Assembly (NCBI GenBank): GCA_903903985.1
Contig: CAIVAT010000125.1
Span: 1-42,322, forward strand
DNA length: 42,322 bases
Direction of reading: 5' to 3'
Source of the DNA: an uncultured Bacteroidales bacterium
Lineage (GTDB): Bacteria; Bacteroidota; Bacteroidia; Bacteroidales; FEN-979
The notes under the pieces were generated by a model that was not told where the DNA came from, searched no databases, and saw nothing but the letters and a program-made list of their open reading frames with translations. Each line of letters opens with the position of its first letter. The stretch's first letter is position 1. The position numbers and the translations under genes were made by a program. Shown here piece after piece: positions 1 through 8,652 of the stretch.

Positions 1-72
1 CAGGGTAACAGGGTAACAGGGTGACAGGGTGACAGGGTAACAGGGTAACAGGGTGACAAGGTAACAGGGTAA
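1..72. repeat. Tandem 8-bp repeat (CAGGGTAA/CAGGGTGA)
   Basis: Nine consecutive 8-bp units are visible, alternating between CAGGGTAA and CAGGGTGA with one CAAGGTAA variant. The array runs from the window edge to just before the stop codon of the minus-strand DUF4783 gene, so its true length is unknown. It is non-coding as far as can be seen and could be a variable-number tandem repeat. Confidence 0.9.
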
Positions 73-79
73 TAAGCTG

Positions 80-487
80 TTAATTGTCCTGGACTTGTAA
101 TTGCTGAACAAGGTTTTGTCCGCTTACTGCTTTTATGATGAAATAGACACGAAACACTTTTTTTCCGGTTTCAAGGGAGCCGATCGTGTATTGAGAACCA
201 TCGGGGGAAGATCCCTGGCGTGTAACTTTAAAGCTCTTAACGGGGTTCTGGGAAAAGAAATCCTTAAGGATCTGGCTTGCCTGGGCTTTGCTGTAGGTAT
301 CATCGTAGCCTGGAAGTGTAAGGTCAACCATCGCATTGAAATTTTTAGCCACATCGGCAGCATTACCGGCCTGAATGGCTGCAGTTACCTGGGCTGAAAT
401 GTCATCGGGCCCGGGGAATGCGAGGAGCCCTTTGCAGGTCAGCATGGAAAAAATCACGGCAATCAGCATGATGTATTTTGTTTTCAT
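80..487 (-). CDS. DUF4783-family secreted protein
   Basis: This is a small exported protein of about 135 residues. It has an N-terminal hydrophobic signal sequence (KYIMLIAVIFSML) and a likely cleavage after the LLA before FPGPDD. The remainder reads as a compact alpha/beta domain of the DUF4783 type (NTF2-like), with the characteristic 'AIQAGNAADVAKNFN' opening and a 'VKSFKVTRQG' strand. The function is unknown. In Bacteroidota this family is commonly found next to rlmH, and here it is divergent from rlmH. An in-frame ATG lies three codons upstream at 496; the ATG at 487 is preferred because it places the lysines directly before the hydrophobic core. The downstream side ends in a tandem repeat. 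Confidence 0.8.
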   Translation of the reverse strand: MKTKYIMLIAVIFSMLTCKGLLAFPGPDDISAQVTAAIQAGNAADVAKNFNAMVDLTLPGYDDTYSKAQASQILKDFFSQNPVKSFKVTRQGSSPDGSQYTIGSLETGKKVFRVYFIIKAVSGQNLVQQLQVQDN

Positions 488-552
488 AGCAGTCATATTT
501 CCTTACAAACTTACAAAAAATTCCCTGATTTTTGCATCTTTGCAGCGGAATT

Positions 553-1026
553 ATGAAAATCAGGTTATTGCTCATCGGGAAAACCGAGGAAGAATTTCTG
601 AAAACAGGGATTCGTGAATATGAGTTGCGTGTAAGGCGATATGTTCCTTTTGAAATCGTTGAAATTCCCGCCTTAAGGAATGCGGCAAATTTATCCGTCG
701 CCGAACAGAAAGCCCGTGAGTCACAGCTGATCTGCAAACAGTTTTCGCCAGGCGATGTCATCGTCCTGCTGGATGAACACGGCAAAGAGATGCGATCGAC
801 CGAATTTGCTTCCTTCCTGAACAAACAATTTTTATCGGGAAGTAAACAGCTGGTTTTCATTGTCGGAGGACCTTTCGGATTCGACCCTTCTATGAAAAAG
901 CAGGCCTCTTCCATACTTTCCCTGTCGCGGATGACGTTCTCTCATCAGATGGTACGGCTTTTTTTTACCGAGCAGCTCTACAGGGGGCTCACGATCATCC
1001 GGGGCGAGTCCTATCATCATGAGTGA
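553..1026 (+). CDS. rlmH: 23S rRNA (pseudouridine1915-N3)-methyltransferase RlmH
   Basis: This is a SPOUT-class methyltransferase that methylates pseudouridine 1915 in helix 69 of 23S rRNA on assembled ribosomes, using S-adenosylmethionine. The protein is 157 residues, the normal size for the family. Diagnostic segments are the N-terminal MKIRLLLIGKT, the mid-protein 'VIVLLDEHGKEMRSTEFA', the SAM-binding knot 'LVFIVGGPFGF' and the C-terminal 'MTFSHQMVRLFFTEQLYRG' followed by the terminal SYHHE. The open frame extends upstream, but ATG 553 gives the standard N terminus. The gene stands alone between the divergent DUF4783 gene and the MoxR/Bat operon. Confidence 0.95.
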   Translation: MKIRLLLIGKTEEEFLKTGIREYELRVRRYVPFEIVEIPALRNAANLSVAEQKARESQLICKQFSPGDVIVLLDEHGKEMRSTEFASFLNKQFLSGSKQLVFIVGGPFGFDPSMKKQASSILSLSRMTFSHQMVRLFFTEQLYRGLTIIRGESYHHE

Positions 1027-1046
1027 GCCGTACATCCCGCAGTCGC

Positions 1047-1085
1047 GTTAACAATTTTTTAACGGAATGGTTAACAAATATTAAC
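1047..1085. promoter_or_regulatory. Cluster of four TTAAC half-sites upstream of the moxR promoter
   Basis: TTAACAA-N4-TTAAC at 1048-1063 is followed by TTAACAA-N3-TTAAC at 1071-1085. Each pair begins with or contains the palindrome GTTAAC, and the pairs are spaced by about two helical turns. The cluster sits directly upstream of the -33 element of the moxR promoter. It could be a regulator binding site or simply an A+T-rich upstream element; no regulator is identified. Confidence 0.35.
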
Positions 1086-1096
1086 ATCAATAATCA

Positions 1097-1125
1097 TTGA
1101 ATAGTACTTTCATTTTATAAATTTG
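1097..1125 (+). promoter_or_regulatory. Bacteroidota-type promoter for the moxR-bat operon
   Basis: A TTG at 1097-1099 is separated by 18 bp from TAAATTTG at 1118-1125. This matches the Bacteroidota consensus TTTG/N19-21/TAnnTTTG. The predicted transcript would start a few bases before the moxR ATG at 1147, giving a short 5' leader. Confidence 0.65.
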
Positions 1126-1146
1126 CACCCTCAAAAAATCAATGAC

Positions 1147-2139
1147 ATGGTTGAAACCGACATCAAAGAACTGAACGAACGGATCCAAAGGGAGAGCGCG
1201 TTTGTTGATATGGTGACAATGGAAATGCACAAAGTGATTGTGGGCCAGAAGCAAATGATCGAACGCCTGATGATCGGGTTGCTGGCCAACGGCCACATCC
1301 TGCTTGAGGGCGTACCGGGGCTTGCCAAGACTTTGGCAATAAAATCACTGGCAAACTGTATCGAAGCAAAATTCAGCAGGATCCAGTTCACTCCCGACCT
1401 GCTCCCGGCCGACTTACTGGGCACACTGATCTACAGTCAGAAAAACGAGGAATTCAAGGTACGGAAAGGCCCCATTTTTGCAAACTTCATCCTGGCAGAT
1501 GAAATAAACCGCAGCCCCGCCAAAGTTCAAAGCGCGTTGCTTGAAGCCATGCAGGAGCGGCAGGTTACCATCGGCGATGAAACATTCATCTTGCCGGAAC
1601 CATTCCTGGTGCTTGCTACCGAAAACCCGATCGAACAGGAAGGCACTTACCCGCTGCCTGAAGCCCAGGTTGACCGTTTCATGTTAAAGGTTGTCATCGG
1701 CTATCCGGATAAAAAGGAAGAAAAGATGATCATCCGGCAGAATATCGGCAATGAGACATTTCATACCAGCCCGATCATCAAAACGGCAGATATCATGCGC
1801 GCCCGCGCGATCACCCGCGAGGTGTACCTTGATGAGAAGATTGAAAATTACATCACCGACATCGTCTTTGCAAGCCGTTTCCCGGCCGATTATAAACTGA
1901 AGAAATTTGAAGGCCTTATCAGCTACGGCGGATCGCCGCGCGCCAGCATCTACCTTGCCCTGGCTGCCAAAGCATACGCTTTCATCAAACGACGCGGTTA
2001 TGTAATCCCCGAAGATATCCGTGCGGTAGCCTATGACGTGCTCCGCCACCGCATCGGCCTTACCTACGAAGCGGAGGCTGAAAACATCACCTCTGAAGAT
2101 ATCATCAGTGAAATTCTGAATACGGTAGAAGTGCCCTAA
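1147..2139 (+). CDS. moxR: MoxR-family AAA+ ATPase
   Basis: This is a 330-residue AAA+ ATPase of the MoxR family, thought to act as a chaperone or remodelling factor for partner von Willebrand A-domain proteins encoded in the same operon. Walker A is GVPGLAKT (about residues 55-62) and Walker B is LADEIN (about 116-121). It is followed by the family hallmark 'RSPAKVQSALLEAMQERQV' and the sensor region 'ATENPIEQEGTYPLPEAQVDRF'. The C-terminal lid contains 'SPRASIYLALAAKAYA'. The frame is open upstream through a TTG at 1123, but that codon lies inside the predicted -7 box, so ATG 1147 is the start. The gene heads the operon and is followed by the DUF58 gene after about 49 bp. Confidence 0.95.
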   Translation: MVETDIKELNERIQRESAFVDMVTMEMHKVIVGQKQMIERLMIGLLANGHILLEGVPGLAKTLAIKSLANCIEAKFSRIQFTPDLLPADLLGTLIYSQKNEEFKVRKGPIFANFILADEINRSPAKVQSALLEAMQERQVTIGDETFILPEPFLVLATENPIEQEGTYPLPEAQVDRFMLKVVIGYPDKKEEKMIIRQNIGNETFHTSPIIKTADIMRARAITREVYLDEKIENYITDIVFASRFPADYKLKKFEGLISYGGSPRASIYLALAAKAYAFIKRRGYVIPEDIRAVAYDVLRHRIGLTYEAEAENITSEDIISEILNTVEVP

Positions 2140-2188
2140 TTTCACAATTTCGCTCATTCACTTTTTCATTATTTCGCTATTTAATCAA

Positions 2189-3064
2189 ATGGATTCCGCT
2201 GAGCTTTTTAAAAAGGTTCGTAAAATAGAGATCAAGACCCGGGGTTTGAGCAACCAGATTTTCTCCGGTCAGTATCATTCCGTCTTTAAAGGCCGGGGAA
2301 TGGCCTTTTCAGAGGTGCGCGAATACCAGCATGGCGACGATATCCGCAACATCGATTGGAACGTTACCGCCAGGTTCAACCATCCGTATATTAAAATCTT
2401 TGATGAGGAACGGGAACTGACGGTCATGCTTTTAATTGACGTCAGCGCTTCCAACCAGTTTGGTACCAGGAAGACCATCAAACAGGAGGTGATCACAGAA
2501 ATTGCAGCGGTTCTTGCATTCAGCGCCATTCAGAACAATGATAAGGTGGGCGTGATCTTTTTCAGCAAGACCGTCGAAAAATTCATCCCTCCCAAAAAAG
2601 GCACTTCACATATTTTGCGCATCATCCGCGAATTGATTGAGTTCAAGCCGAATCAGCAGGAAACCAACCTTACCGAACCGTTACGCTTTTTAACGAATGC
2701 AATAAAAAAACGGTGTACTGCATTCCTGCTCAGCGATTTCCTCGACAGGGGCTTTGAGGATGCCATTAAAATTGCCAATAAAAAGCATGACCTGATCGCA
2801 GTGCGGGTTTTCGATGAACGCGAAATCGAATTGCCGGATGTGGGTCTCATCCGCGCACGCGATGCGGAAACAAACAAGCAACTCTGGGTTGACTCCTCCG
2901 ACCGCAAGGTCCGCAGGCAATACAACAACTGGTACAAAGCACATCACGAATACCTTGCAGAAACGTTTTTGCGCAGCGGCGTGGATGTTGCAAAAATAGC
3001 GACAGACCAGGATTATATCAAACCGCTTTTAGGATTGTTCAGGAAAAGGGGTGCAAGAAGATAA
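2189..3064 (+). CDS. DUF58 / von Willebrand A-like protein
   Basis: This 291-residue cytoplasmic protein has the DUF58 signature 'VREYQHGDDIRNIDWNVTAR' (about residues 43-62) followed by a vWA-like fold. The metal-binding MIDAS motif is kept as DVSAS (84-88). No transmembrane segment is seen. DUF58 proteins almost always travel with MoxR ATPases and are presumed to be partners or substrates. Here the gene follows moxR and precedes a membrane protein. A molecular activity is not established for the family. Confidence 0.92.
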   Translation: MDSAELFKKVRKIEIKTRGLSNQIFSGQYHSVFKGRGMAFSEVREYQHGDDIRNIDWNVTARFNHPYIKIFDEERELTVMLLIDVSASNQFGTRKTIKQEVITEIAAVLAFSAIQNNDKVGVIFFSKTVEKFIPPKKGTSHILRIIRELIEFKPNQQETNLTEPLRFLTNAIKKRCTAFLLSDFLDRGFEDAIKIANKKHDLIAVRVFDEREIELPDVGLIRARDAETNKQLWVDSSDRKVRRQYNNWYKAHHEYLAETFLRSGVDVAKIATDQDYIKPLLGLFRKRGARR

Positions 3065-3073
3065 TTGACAGCT

Positions 3074-4006
3074 ATGGGATTTTTAAGGACATTCATATTC
3101 TTTGTTTTGCTTTTCCTGTTGACAGCGGGTTACGGCCAGGATGCTTTGGTTTCAGCTAAACTGGATACCAATGCCATGCTCATTGGCGATCATGTGGGAT
3201 TGACCCTGAAATATTCAGGTCCGGCAAAATCGCAGGTGCTGTGGCCTTTTATGCCGGATACGATCCTGGGTTCAATCACCGTCATTGGCCGCGGTAAAAT
3301 CGACACCTCATTCACGGCGGATAAAAAATCGGTCACCTATTCCCAGCAGCTGAACATTACCTGCTACGATTCAGGATTTTACACCATCCCGGCCATTCCT
3401 TTTAAATACAGGATACTGCCGGATACCAGCGGAGTTGTTGCCACCACAACCATGATGCTGCTTGCAGTTCATACGGTAAAAGTCGACACCACCCTGGCGA
3501 TCAAACCGATCATCGGCCCGTTGAAGATCCCGATTTCATTTCGTGAAATGCTGCCCTGGATCCTTGCGGCTTTGGTTGTTGTGCTGCTGATCATCGGCGG
3601 GATCTGGTATTACAACAAGAGAAGGAAGAGTGAACCGGTTTTCAGGTTGAAACCAAAGGTCGTTCTCCTGCCGCATGAACTGGCACTCCGGGAACTCGAA
3701 AAACTCAGGGTTAAAAAACTGTGGCAAGCCGGGAAGGTCAAGGAATATCACTCGGAACTTACCGAAATAATCAGAAAATATATTGAAGACCGGTTCCAGG
3801 TACCGGCTCTCGAACAAACCAGCGCGGAAATACTTGAAAGCCTGCATAATAATTCCGGATGTCCCCCCGCATCCCTGGATAAATTAGTCAGCTTCCTGGT
3901 ACTGGCCGATATGGTTAAATTCGCAAAGGCTCAGCCATTGCCCCTGGAGAATGAGAAGAGCCTCAACGATGGAATTGAATTCGTGCATGACACAACACAA
4001 AGTTAA
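3074..4006 (+). CDS. Bat-operon membrane protein, conserved in Bacteroidota
   Basis: This is a protein of about 310 residues with an N-terminal signal peptide (GFLRTFIFFVLLFLLTAGYGQ). An extracytoplasmic beta-rich domain follows (to about residue 155) that resembles the BatD N-terminal fold. There is one transmembrane helix (LPWILAALVVVLLIIGGIWYY) and then a cytoplasmic basic helical tail of about 120 residues (ELALRELEKLRVKKLWQ). This layout and position are typical of the unnamed gene between DUF58 and batA in Bacteroidota; it may be related to DUF4381. ATG 3074 is chosen over TTG 3065 because it starts the signal peptide cleanly. The stop overlaps the batA start by one base (TAATG). The function is unknown. 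Confidence 0.85.
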   Translation: MGFLRTFIFFVLLFLLTAGYGQDALVSAKLDTNAMLIGDHVGLTLKYSGPAKSQVLWPFMPDTILGSITVIGRGKIDTSFTADKKSVTYSQQLNITCYDSGFYTIPAIPFKYRILPDTSGVVATTTMMLLAVHTVKVDTTLAIKPIIGPLKIPISFREMLPWILAALVVVLLIIGGIWYYNKRRKSEPVFRLKPKVVLLPHELALRELEKLRVKKLWQAGKVKEYHSELTEIIRKYIEDRFQVPALEQTSAEILESLHNNSGCPPASLDKLVSFLVLADMVKFAKAQPLPLENEKSLNDGIEFVHDTTQS

Positions 4007-5004
4007 TGATGTTTAAACCCCTGACTTTCGGCAATCCTGGTTACCTATACCTGCTTCTGGTTATTCCATTGCTGGTTGCCTGGTATTTTTACCGGAGGAA
4101 AAAACAAACGGCCGACTTGCAGATCAGCACTTCCGAAGGCTTCGCACAGGTGGGGCGCAACCTGAAATTCTACGTTTATCATGGGCTTTACGTACTCCGC
4201 CTGCTGGCAATCGCCCTGCTGATCATTGCCCTGGCCCGGCCGCAAACAAGCCTCAGCAGGCAGGATATCAGCGTGGAAGGCATCGACCTGGTCATTGCCC
4301 TGGATGTGAGCGGATCCATGCTGGCCATGGATTTCAAACCCGACAGGCTGGAAGCTGCCAAAGATCTGGCCATTGAATTCATTGACGGACGCCCGAACGA
4401 CCGCATTGGCCTGGTGATCTTCAGCGGGGAAACTTTTACCCAATGCCCGCTTACCACGGACCATGCCGTACTTAAAAACCTGTTTCGTGATATCCACAGC
4501 GGTATGATTGACGACGGAACTGCACTGGGCGACGGATTGGCTACTGCTGTCAACAGGCTTCGCGGGAGCAAAGCCATCAGCAAGGTCATCATCCTGCTCA
4601 CCGATGGCAATAACAACATGGGTGCGCTTGACCCGAGGTCGGCAGCGGAAATAGCAAAACTCTATGGTATCCGTATCTATACCATTGGAATAGGCACGAT
4701 GGGGCAGGCACCCTACCCGGTGCAAACACCTTTTGGCATGCAAACGCAAATGATGAAAGTGGAAATTGATGAACCCCTGCTCATGGAAATCGCAAAAGGC
4801 ACCGACGGAAAGTATTTCAGGGCCACAAACAATGCAAAACTTCGCGCTATTTACCAGGAGATCGATAAAATGGAGAAATCCAAGATCGATGTCACCGAAT
4901 TCCGTAAAAAGAAAGAAGAATTCCTGCCGATCGTCCTGCTCGCATTCATTTTTATTGGGCTGGAAATGCTGTTGAGATATTTGTATTTGAAAAATATACC
5001 GTAA
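4006..5004 (+). CDS. batA: BatA, von Willebrand A-domain membrane protein
   Basis: BatA is a 332-residue inner-membrane protein. It has two N-terminal transmembrane helices (about 12-29 and 61-77), a vWA domain with an intact MIDAS DVSGS (100-104) plus 'LTDGNNNMG', and a C-terminal transmembrane helix (IVLLAFIFIGLEMLL). It belongs to the Bacteroides aerotolerance (Bat) set originally linked to oxygen tolerance in B. fragilis. Later work in other bacteria questions a direct oxidative-stress role, so the name is traditional rather than a proven function. It starts at ATG 4006, overlapping the upstream stop, with a second ATG immediately after. Confidence 0.94.
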   Translation: MMFKPLTFGNPGYLYLLLVIPLLVAWYFYRRKKQTADLQISTSEGFAQVGRNLKFYVYHGLYVLRLLAIALLIIALARPQTSLSRQDISVEGIDLVIALDVSGSMLAMDFKPDRLEAAKDLAIEFIDGRPNDRIGLVIFSGETFTQCPLTTDHAVLKNLFRDIHSGMIDDGTALGDGLATAVNRLRGSKAISKVIILLTDGNNNMGALDPRSAAEIAKLYGIRIYTIGIGTMGQAPYPVQTPFGMQTQMMKVEIDEPLLMEIAKGTDGKYFRATNNAKLRAIYQEIDKMEKSKIDVTEFRKKKEEFLPIVLLAFIFIGLEMLLRYLYLKNIP

Positions 5005-5046
5005 TTTTCAATTTACGATTTACAAATGACACTTAAAATATAAATC

Positions 5047-6084
5047 TTGTTCAGGTTCGCTCACATACATTACTTTTACTTACTGGCACTTATTCCCGTG
5101 CTTGCAGGGTTGCTTGTTTTATTTTTAGTATGGAAAAAAAGAACCCTGGCCAGATATGGCGATTGGAATGTGATCAGGCAACTGATGCCCGATTATTCAA
5201 TGGGGAAATCCATTCTGAAATTCATCCTCCTGATCGTGGCGCTTATCAGTCTCATCGTTGCCCTGGCTGATCCCCAGACAGGATCACGCCTGGAAAAGGT
5301 TAAACGAAAGGGCATCGACCTGATGATTTGCCTTGATGTATCCAATTCCATGTTGGCCCAGGATATTAAACCCAACAGGCTTGAAAGGGCAAAACAATCC
5401 ATCGTACGCCTCATCGACAACCTGGAGGGTGACCGCCTTGGAATTATTGTTTTTGCGGGAAAGGCATATACACAATTGCCTATTACCACGGATTATGCCG
5501 CAGCCAAAATGTTCACTTCCACGATCAATACCGGTATTGTTCCAACCCAGGGAACCGCCATCGCAGAGGCCCTTGAAGTGGCTGCCAACGGCTTTGGAGA
5601 ATCGAAGCATAACAAGGCAATTGTGGTGATCACCGATGGTGAGGACCACGAAGGCAATGTTCTTGAACAGGCCGATGCGGCAGTTAAAAAGAATATTACC
5701 ATTTATACCATCGGAATGGGATTGCCTGAGGGAACACCGATCCCGGTTTATAACGGCGACATCCAGACCGGATATAAAAAAGACCGGGACGGACAAACCA
5801 TCATGAGCAAACTGGACGAAACACTGCTGCAGCAACTCGCCAGCGTTGGAAAAGGAATGTATGTGAGGGCCACCACCTCCGAAACGGGGCTGGGCAAGAT
5901 ATTTGATGACATCAGTAAAATCGAAAAGTCCGACATCGAAGAAAAACAGTTCAGCGATTATGAGGATCGTTTCCAGTACTTCATTGCCCTGGCCCTTTTC
6001 CTGCTGATCCTCGACCTGTTTGTATTTGAACGCAAAACCCAATGGATGAAACGGTTTAAACCTTTTGAATCTGATTCACAATGA
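5047..6084 (+). CDS. batB: BatB, von Willebrand A-domain membrane protein (TTG start)
   Basis: BatB is a paralogue of BatA with 345 residues and the same plan: transmembrane helices at about 10-28 and 57-73, a vWA domain with MIDAS DVSNS (97-101) and 'VVITDGEDHEG', and a C-terminal transmembrane helix (FIALALFLLILDLFVF). The start is TTG 5047. The resulting N terminus (MFRFAHIHYFYLL) matches the usual BatB opening, and no upstream ATG is in frame after the previous gene. No Shine-Dalgarno sequence is evident, as is common in this phylum. The stop overlaps the batC start (ATGA). Confidence 0.93.
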   Translation: MFRFAHIHYFYLLALIPVLAGLLVLFLVWKKRTLARYGDWNVIRQLMPDYSMGKSILKFILLIVALISLIVALADPQTGSRLEKVKRKGIDLMICLDVSNSMLAQDIKPNRLERAKQSIVRLIDNLEGDRLGIIVFAGKAYTQLPITTDYAAAKMFTSTINTGIVPTQGTAIAEALEVAANGFGESKHNKAIVVITDGEDHEGNVLEQADAAVKKNITIYTIGMGLPEGTPIPVYNGDIQTGYKKDRDGQTIMSKLDETLLQQLASVGKGMYVRATTSETGLGKIFDDISKIEKSDIEEKQFSDYEDRFQYFIALALFLLILDLFVFERKTQWMKRFKPFESDSQ

Positions 6085-6770
6085 GATATTTTATAGTAAT
6101 CCTGCTTGTTGTTGTATCTGTTTTCGATTCGTTCTCGCAGAAGGAGAATACTTTGCTGCGACAAGGAAACCGGAAATTCGAAAACGGAGATTATAAAGAG
6201 GCCGAAAAAGATTACAGGAAAGCCCTTGAGCTGAACAAAGAGTCGGTGAAAGGACAATTCAATCTTGGCACTGCTGTATACAAAAACAACAATTATGAAG
6301 AAGCCACCAAGATTTATAATAACTTAGCCGAAAAGAATCCTGATGGCGGTGTGAAGTCTAAGGTCTTTCATAACCTTGGAAATTCCTATCTTCAGTCGAA
6401 AGAGTACGAGAAGAGTATTCTTGCCTATAAAAATTCACTGATGAACGACCCGAAAAATATCGATACCAAATACAACCTGGAATATGCCAAAATGATGCTG
6501 AAAAAACAACAGCAGCAGCAACAACAAAACAAGGACAACCAGGATAAGAAGGACGATAAAAAGGATCAGAAGGATCAGAAAGATAAAAAGGACCAGGATC
6601 AGAATAAGAAAAATGATCAGCAGAAACAACCGCAGGATCAGAAAAAAATCAGTAAAGATGATGCCGATCGGATGCTGGAGGCCTTGAAAAACGACGAGAA
6701 GAAGACCATGCAAAAAGTTAAAAAGCAGAAAGCCAAGGTTCAGGTTGTTGGAATTGAAAAGGATTGGTAA
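6081..6770 (+). CDS. batC: BatC, TPR protein with a charged low-complexity tail
   Basis: BatC is a 229-residue protein with a signal sequence (YFIVILLVVVSVFDSFSQ). It has three or so tetratricopeptide repeats from about residue 25 to 135 ('LLRQGNRKFENGDYKEAEKDYRKALELN', split here for length). A long Q-, K- and D-rich low-complexity stretch follows (about 137-195), then a short conserved end around 'SKDDADRMLEALKNDE'. TPRs suggest a scaffold role in the Bat complex at the periplasmic face of the membrane. It overlaps batB by four bases and is separated from batD by 13 bp. Confidence 0.9.
   Translation: MRYFIVILLVVVSVFDSFSQKENTLLRQGNRKFENGDYKEAEKDYRKALELNKESVKGQFNLGTAVYKNNNYEEATKIYNNLAEKNPDGGVKSKVFHNLGNSYLQSKEYEKSILAYKNSLMNDPKNIDTKYNLEYAKMMLKKQQQQQQQNKDNQDKKDDKKDQKDQKDKKDQDQNKKNDQQKQPQDQKKISKDDADRMLEALKNDEKKTMQKVKKQKAKVQVVGIEKDW
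6494..6665. repeat. Low-complexity purine-rich tract inside batC
   Basis: A run of CAG/CAA codons is followed by imperfect GAT-AAA/GAT-CAG repeats, encoding the Q/K/D-rich tail of BatC. The strand is strongly purine-biased. Such tracts are prone to slippage, so tail length may vary among strains. Confidence 0.75.
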
Positions 6771-6783
6771 AGATTTGAGTACT

Positions 6784-8652
6784 ATGTTGAAAAGATCATT
6801 TTTTGTTTTTTTCGTTTGTCTTTTGCTTTCGGCAGCGGCAGGGTATGCCCAGGATGTGCGCCTGACAGCTCAGTCCAAACAAGCTGTCGTTGTTGGAGAA
6901 ACCTTTACACTTGTTTATTCACTCAATGCACAGGGCAGCGGGTTTCGCGGCCCCAACATCCAGGGATTTGACATGCTGAGCGGACCCAATACCAGCACCA
7001 GTTCGAGCATCCGCATGGTTAATGGAAGTACCACGATGTCAATTACATACACGTTTACTTACCTGTTACAGGCAAACCGGGAGGGTACCTTTGAAATACC
7101 TGCCGCATCCGTAAATGTAAACGGAAAGCAAATTGCTTCTAATACCCTTACCATCAAGGTGTTAAAAAATTCCAATGCGGCAGGCAGCCAAAATCAGGGA
7201 AGCGGGAATCAAAATCGCGGAGGATCATCAGTAGGTGCAGCGACCATCAACAGCAACGATGTCTATGTAAAAGCCTTCTCCTCCAACTCGAATCCGCTGC
7301 AGGGCGAAGGCATCGTGGTAACCTATAAGATCTTTACCAAGGTCCCGATCGCACAGATCAACATCAGCAAACTTTCGTCATTTTCAGGATTCTGGTCGCA
7401 AAACCTGATGAAGGAAAATGACAAACTGCAGCAAAGCACGCAGGTGATCGACGGGGAACAATACATCGTGGCCGATATAAGGAAAATAGCTCTATTCCCG
7501 TTAAAGAGTGGCCGTTTGGTTATTGAACCTCTCGAGCTGGCTTGTGTTGCCCAGGTCAAGAAACAATCGAAAACAAGGACCGGCGATCCCTTTTTTGATG
7601 ATTTTTTCAATGACTCTTTTTTCAATTCCGGGGTTGCCAATGTTGAGAAAAGCCTGAAATCAAATCCGATTGTGATTACGGTCAACCCGCTTCCTGAGCA
7701 GGGCAAACCATCCGACTTCAGTGGCGCTGTCGGTAATTTCACCTTCCATTCCGAAGTGGATAAAACCAGGCTGAAAACCAATGAAGCAGTCACCTTGAAA
7801 TGCACCATCAGCGGCAGGGGAAATATTCAGCTGATCGATAAGATGAATGTTTCGTTTCCTCCCGATTTTGAGAGTTATGACCCGAAAATAAACAGTGACA
7901 TTCAAACCACTGCCTCCGGAATATCAGGGAGCCAGACGTTTGAATACCTTTTAATTCCCCGCAAACCGGGCACGTTCACCATCAAACCCATCACATTCAG
8001 CTATTTTGACCTGGATAAAAAACGATATGTTACCCTGACCAGCCCACAGTTTTCGCTTGACGTTGATAAGGGAAGCGGTGAATCGGCAGGAGTCATGACC
8101 TATTCTGGCGCAAATAAAGAAGAGATCAAATACATCGGCAGTGATATCAGACATATCAAGGACAACAACATCAGGCTTGTAAAGGCAGGTTCCAGTTTCT
8201 TTGGCTCACCTGGATTCTGGATGCTCCTGGTGGTTCCCCTTGTGCTCTTTCTGGTCTTTTTGATTTTATGGCGCAAACTGGCAGCCCGCCGGAGCGACAC
8301 CATCCTGATGAAAAACCGGAAAGCGACCAAAGTTGCCAGAAAACGTCTGCAAAAAGCTGAGGAGTTCAAGAAGGCTGGCCATCAGGAAAATTTTTATATT
8401 GCCATTTCTCAGTCTCTCTGGGGCTATCTGAGTGATAAATTCAGTATTCCCATGGCCGAACTCAGCATCACCTCAGTCCATGAAGCGCTGGTTTATAAAA
8501 ACGTAAGCGAAACCATTATTTCGCAATTCATCGAAACATTGAATAATACTGAATTTGCCCGTTTTGCTCCGGGAGAGAAAACCGTCAACATGGAGAGAAT
8601 TTATAATGAAGCGCTCGAAATAATAGCAAAAATGGAGAGGGAATTGAGATGA
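6784..8652 (+). CDS. batD: BatD, exported Ig-like membrane protein
   Basis: BatD is a 622-residue protein with a signal peptide ending in AAAGYAQ, followed by repeated beta-sandwich domains of the BatD/'oxygen tolerance' family. Typical segments are 'VVVGETFTLVYSLNAQG', 'TYTFTYLLQANREGTFEIPAASV', and later 'FEYLLIPRKPGTFTIKPI'. There is a single transmembrane helix near residue 475 (WMLLVVPLVLFLVFLIL) and a cytoplasmic helical tail. A linker rich in N, G and Q lies around residues 135-155. ATG 6784 starts the signal peptide; upstream TTG codons in the same frame overlap batC and are less likely. The stop overlaps the batE ATG (ATGA). Confidence 0.92.
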   Translation: MLKRSFFVFFVCLLLSAAAGYAQDVRLTAQSKQAVVVGETFTLVYSLNAQGSGFRGPNIQGFDMLSGPNTSTSSSIRMVNGSTTMSITYTFTYLLQANREGTFEIPAASVNVNGKQIASNTLTIKVLKNSNAAGSQNQGSGNQNRGGSSVGAATINSNDVYVKAFSSNSNPLQGEGIVVTYKIFTKVPIAQINISKLSSFSGFWSQNLMKENDKLQQSTQVIDGEQYIVADIRKIALFPLKSGRLVIEPLELACVAQVKKQSKTRTGDPFFDDFFNDSFFNSGVANVEKSLKSNPIVITVNPLPEQGKPSDFSGAVGNFTFHSEVDKTRLKTNEAVTLKCTISGRGNIQLIDKMNVSFPPDFESYDPKINSDIQTTASGISGSQTFEYLLIPRKPGTFTIKPITFSYFDLDKKRYVTLTSPQFSLDVDKGSGESAGVMTYSGANKEEIKYIGSDIRHIKDNNIRLVKAGSSFFGSPGFWMLLVVPLVLFLVFLILWRKLAARRSDTILMKNRKATKVARKRLQKAEEFKKAGHQENFYIAISQSLWGYLSDKFSIPMAELSITSVHEALVYKNVSETIISQFIETLNNTEFARFAPGEKTVNMERIYNEALEIIAKMERELR

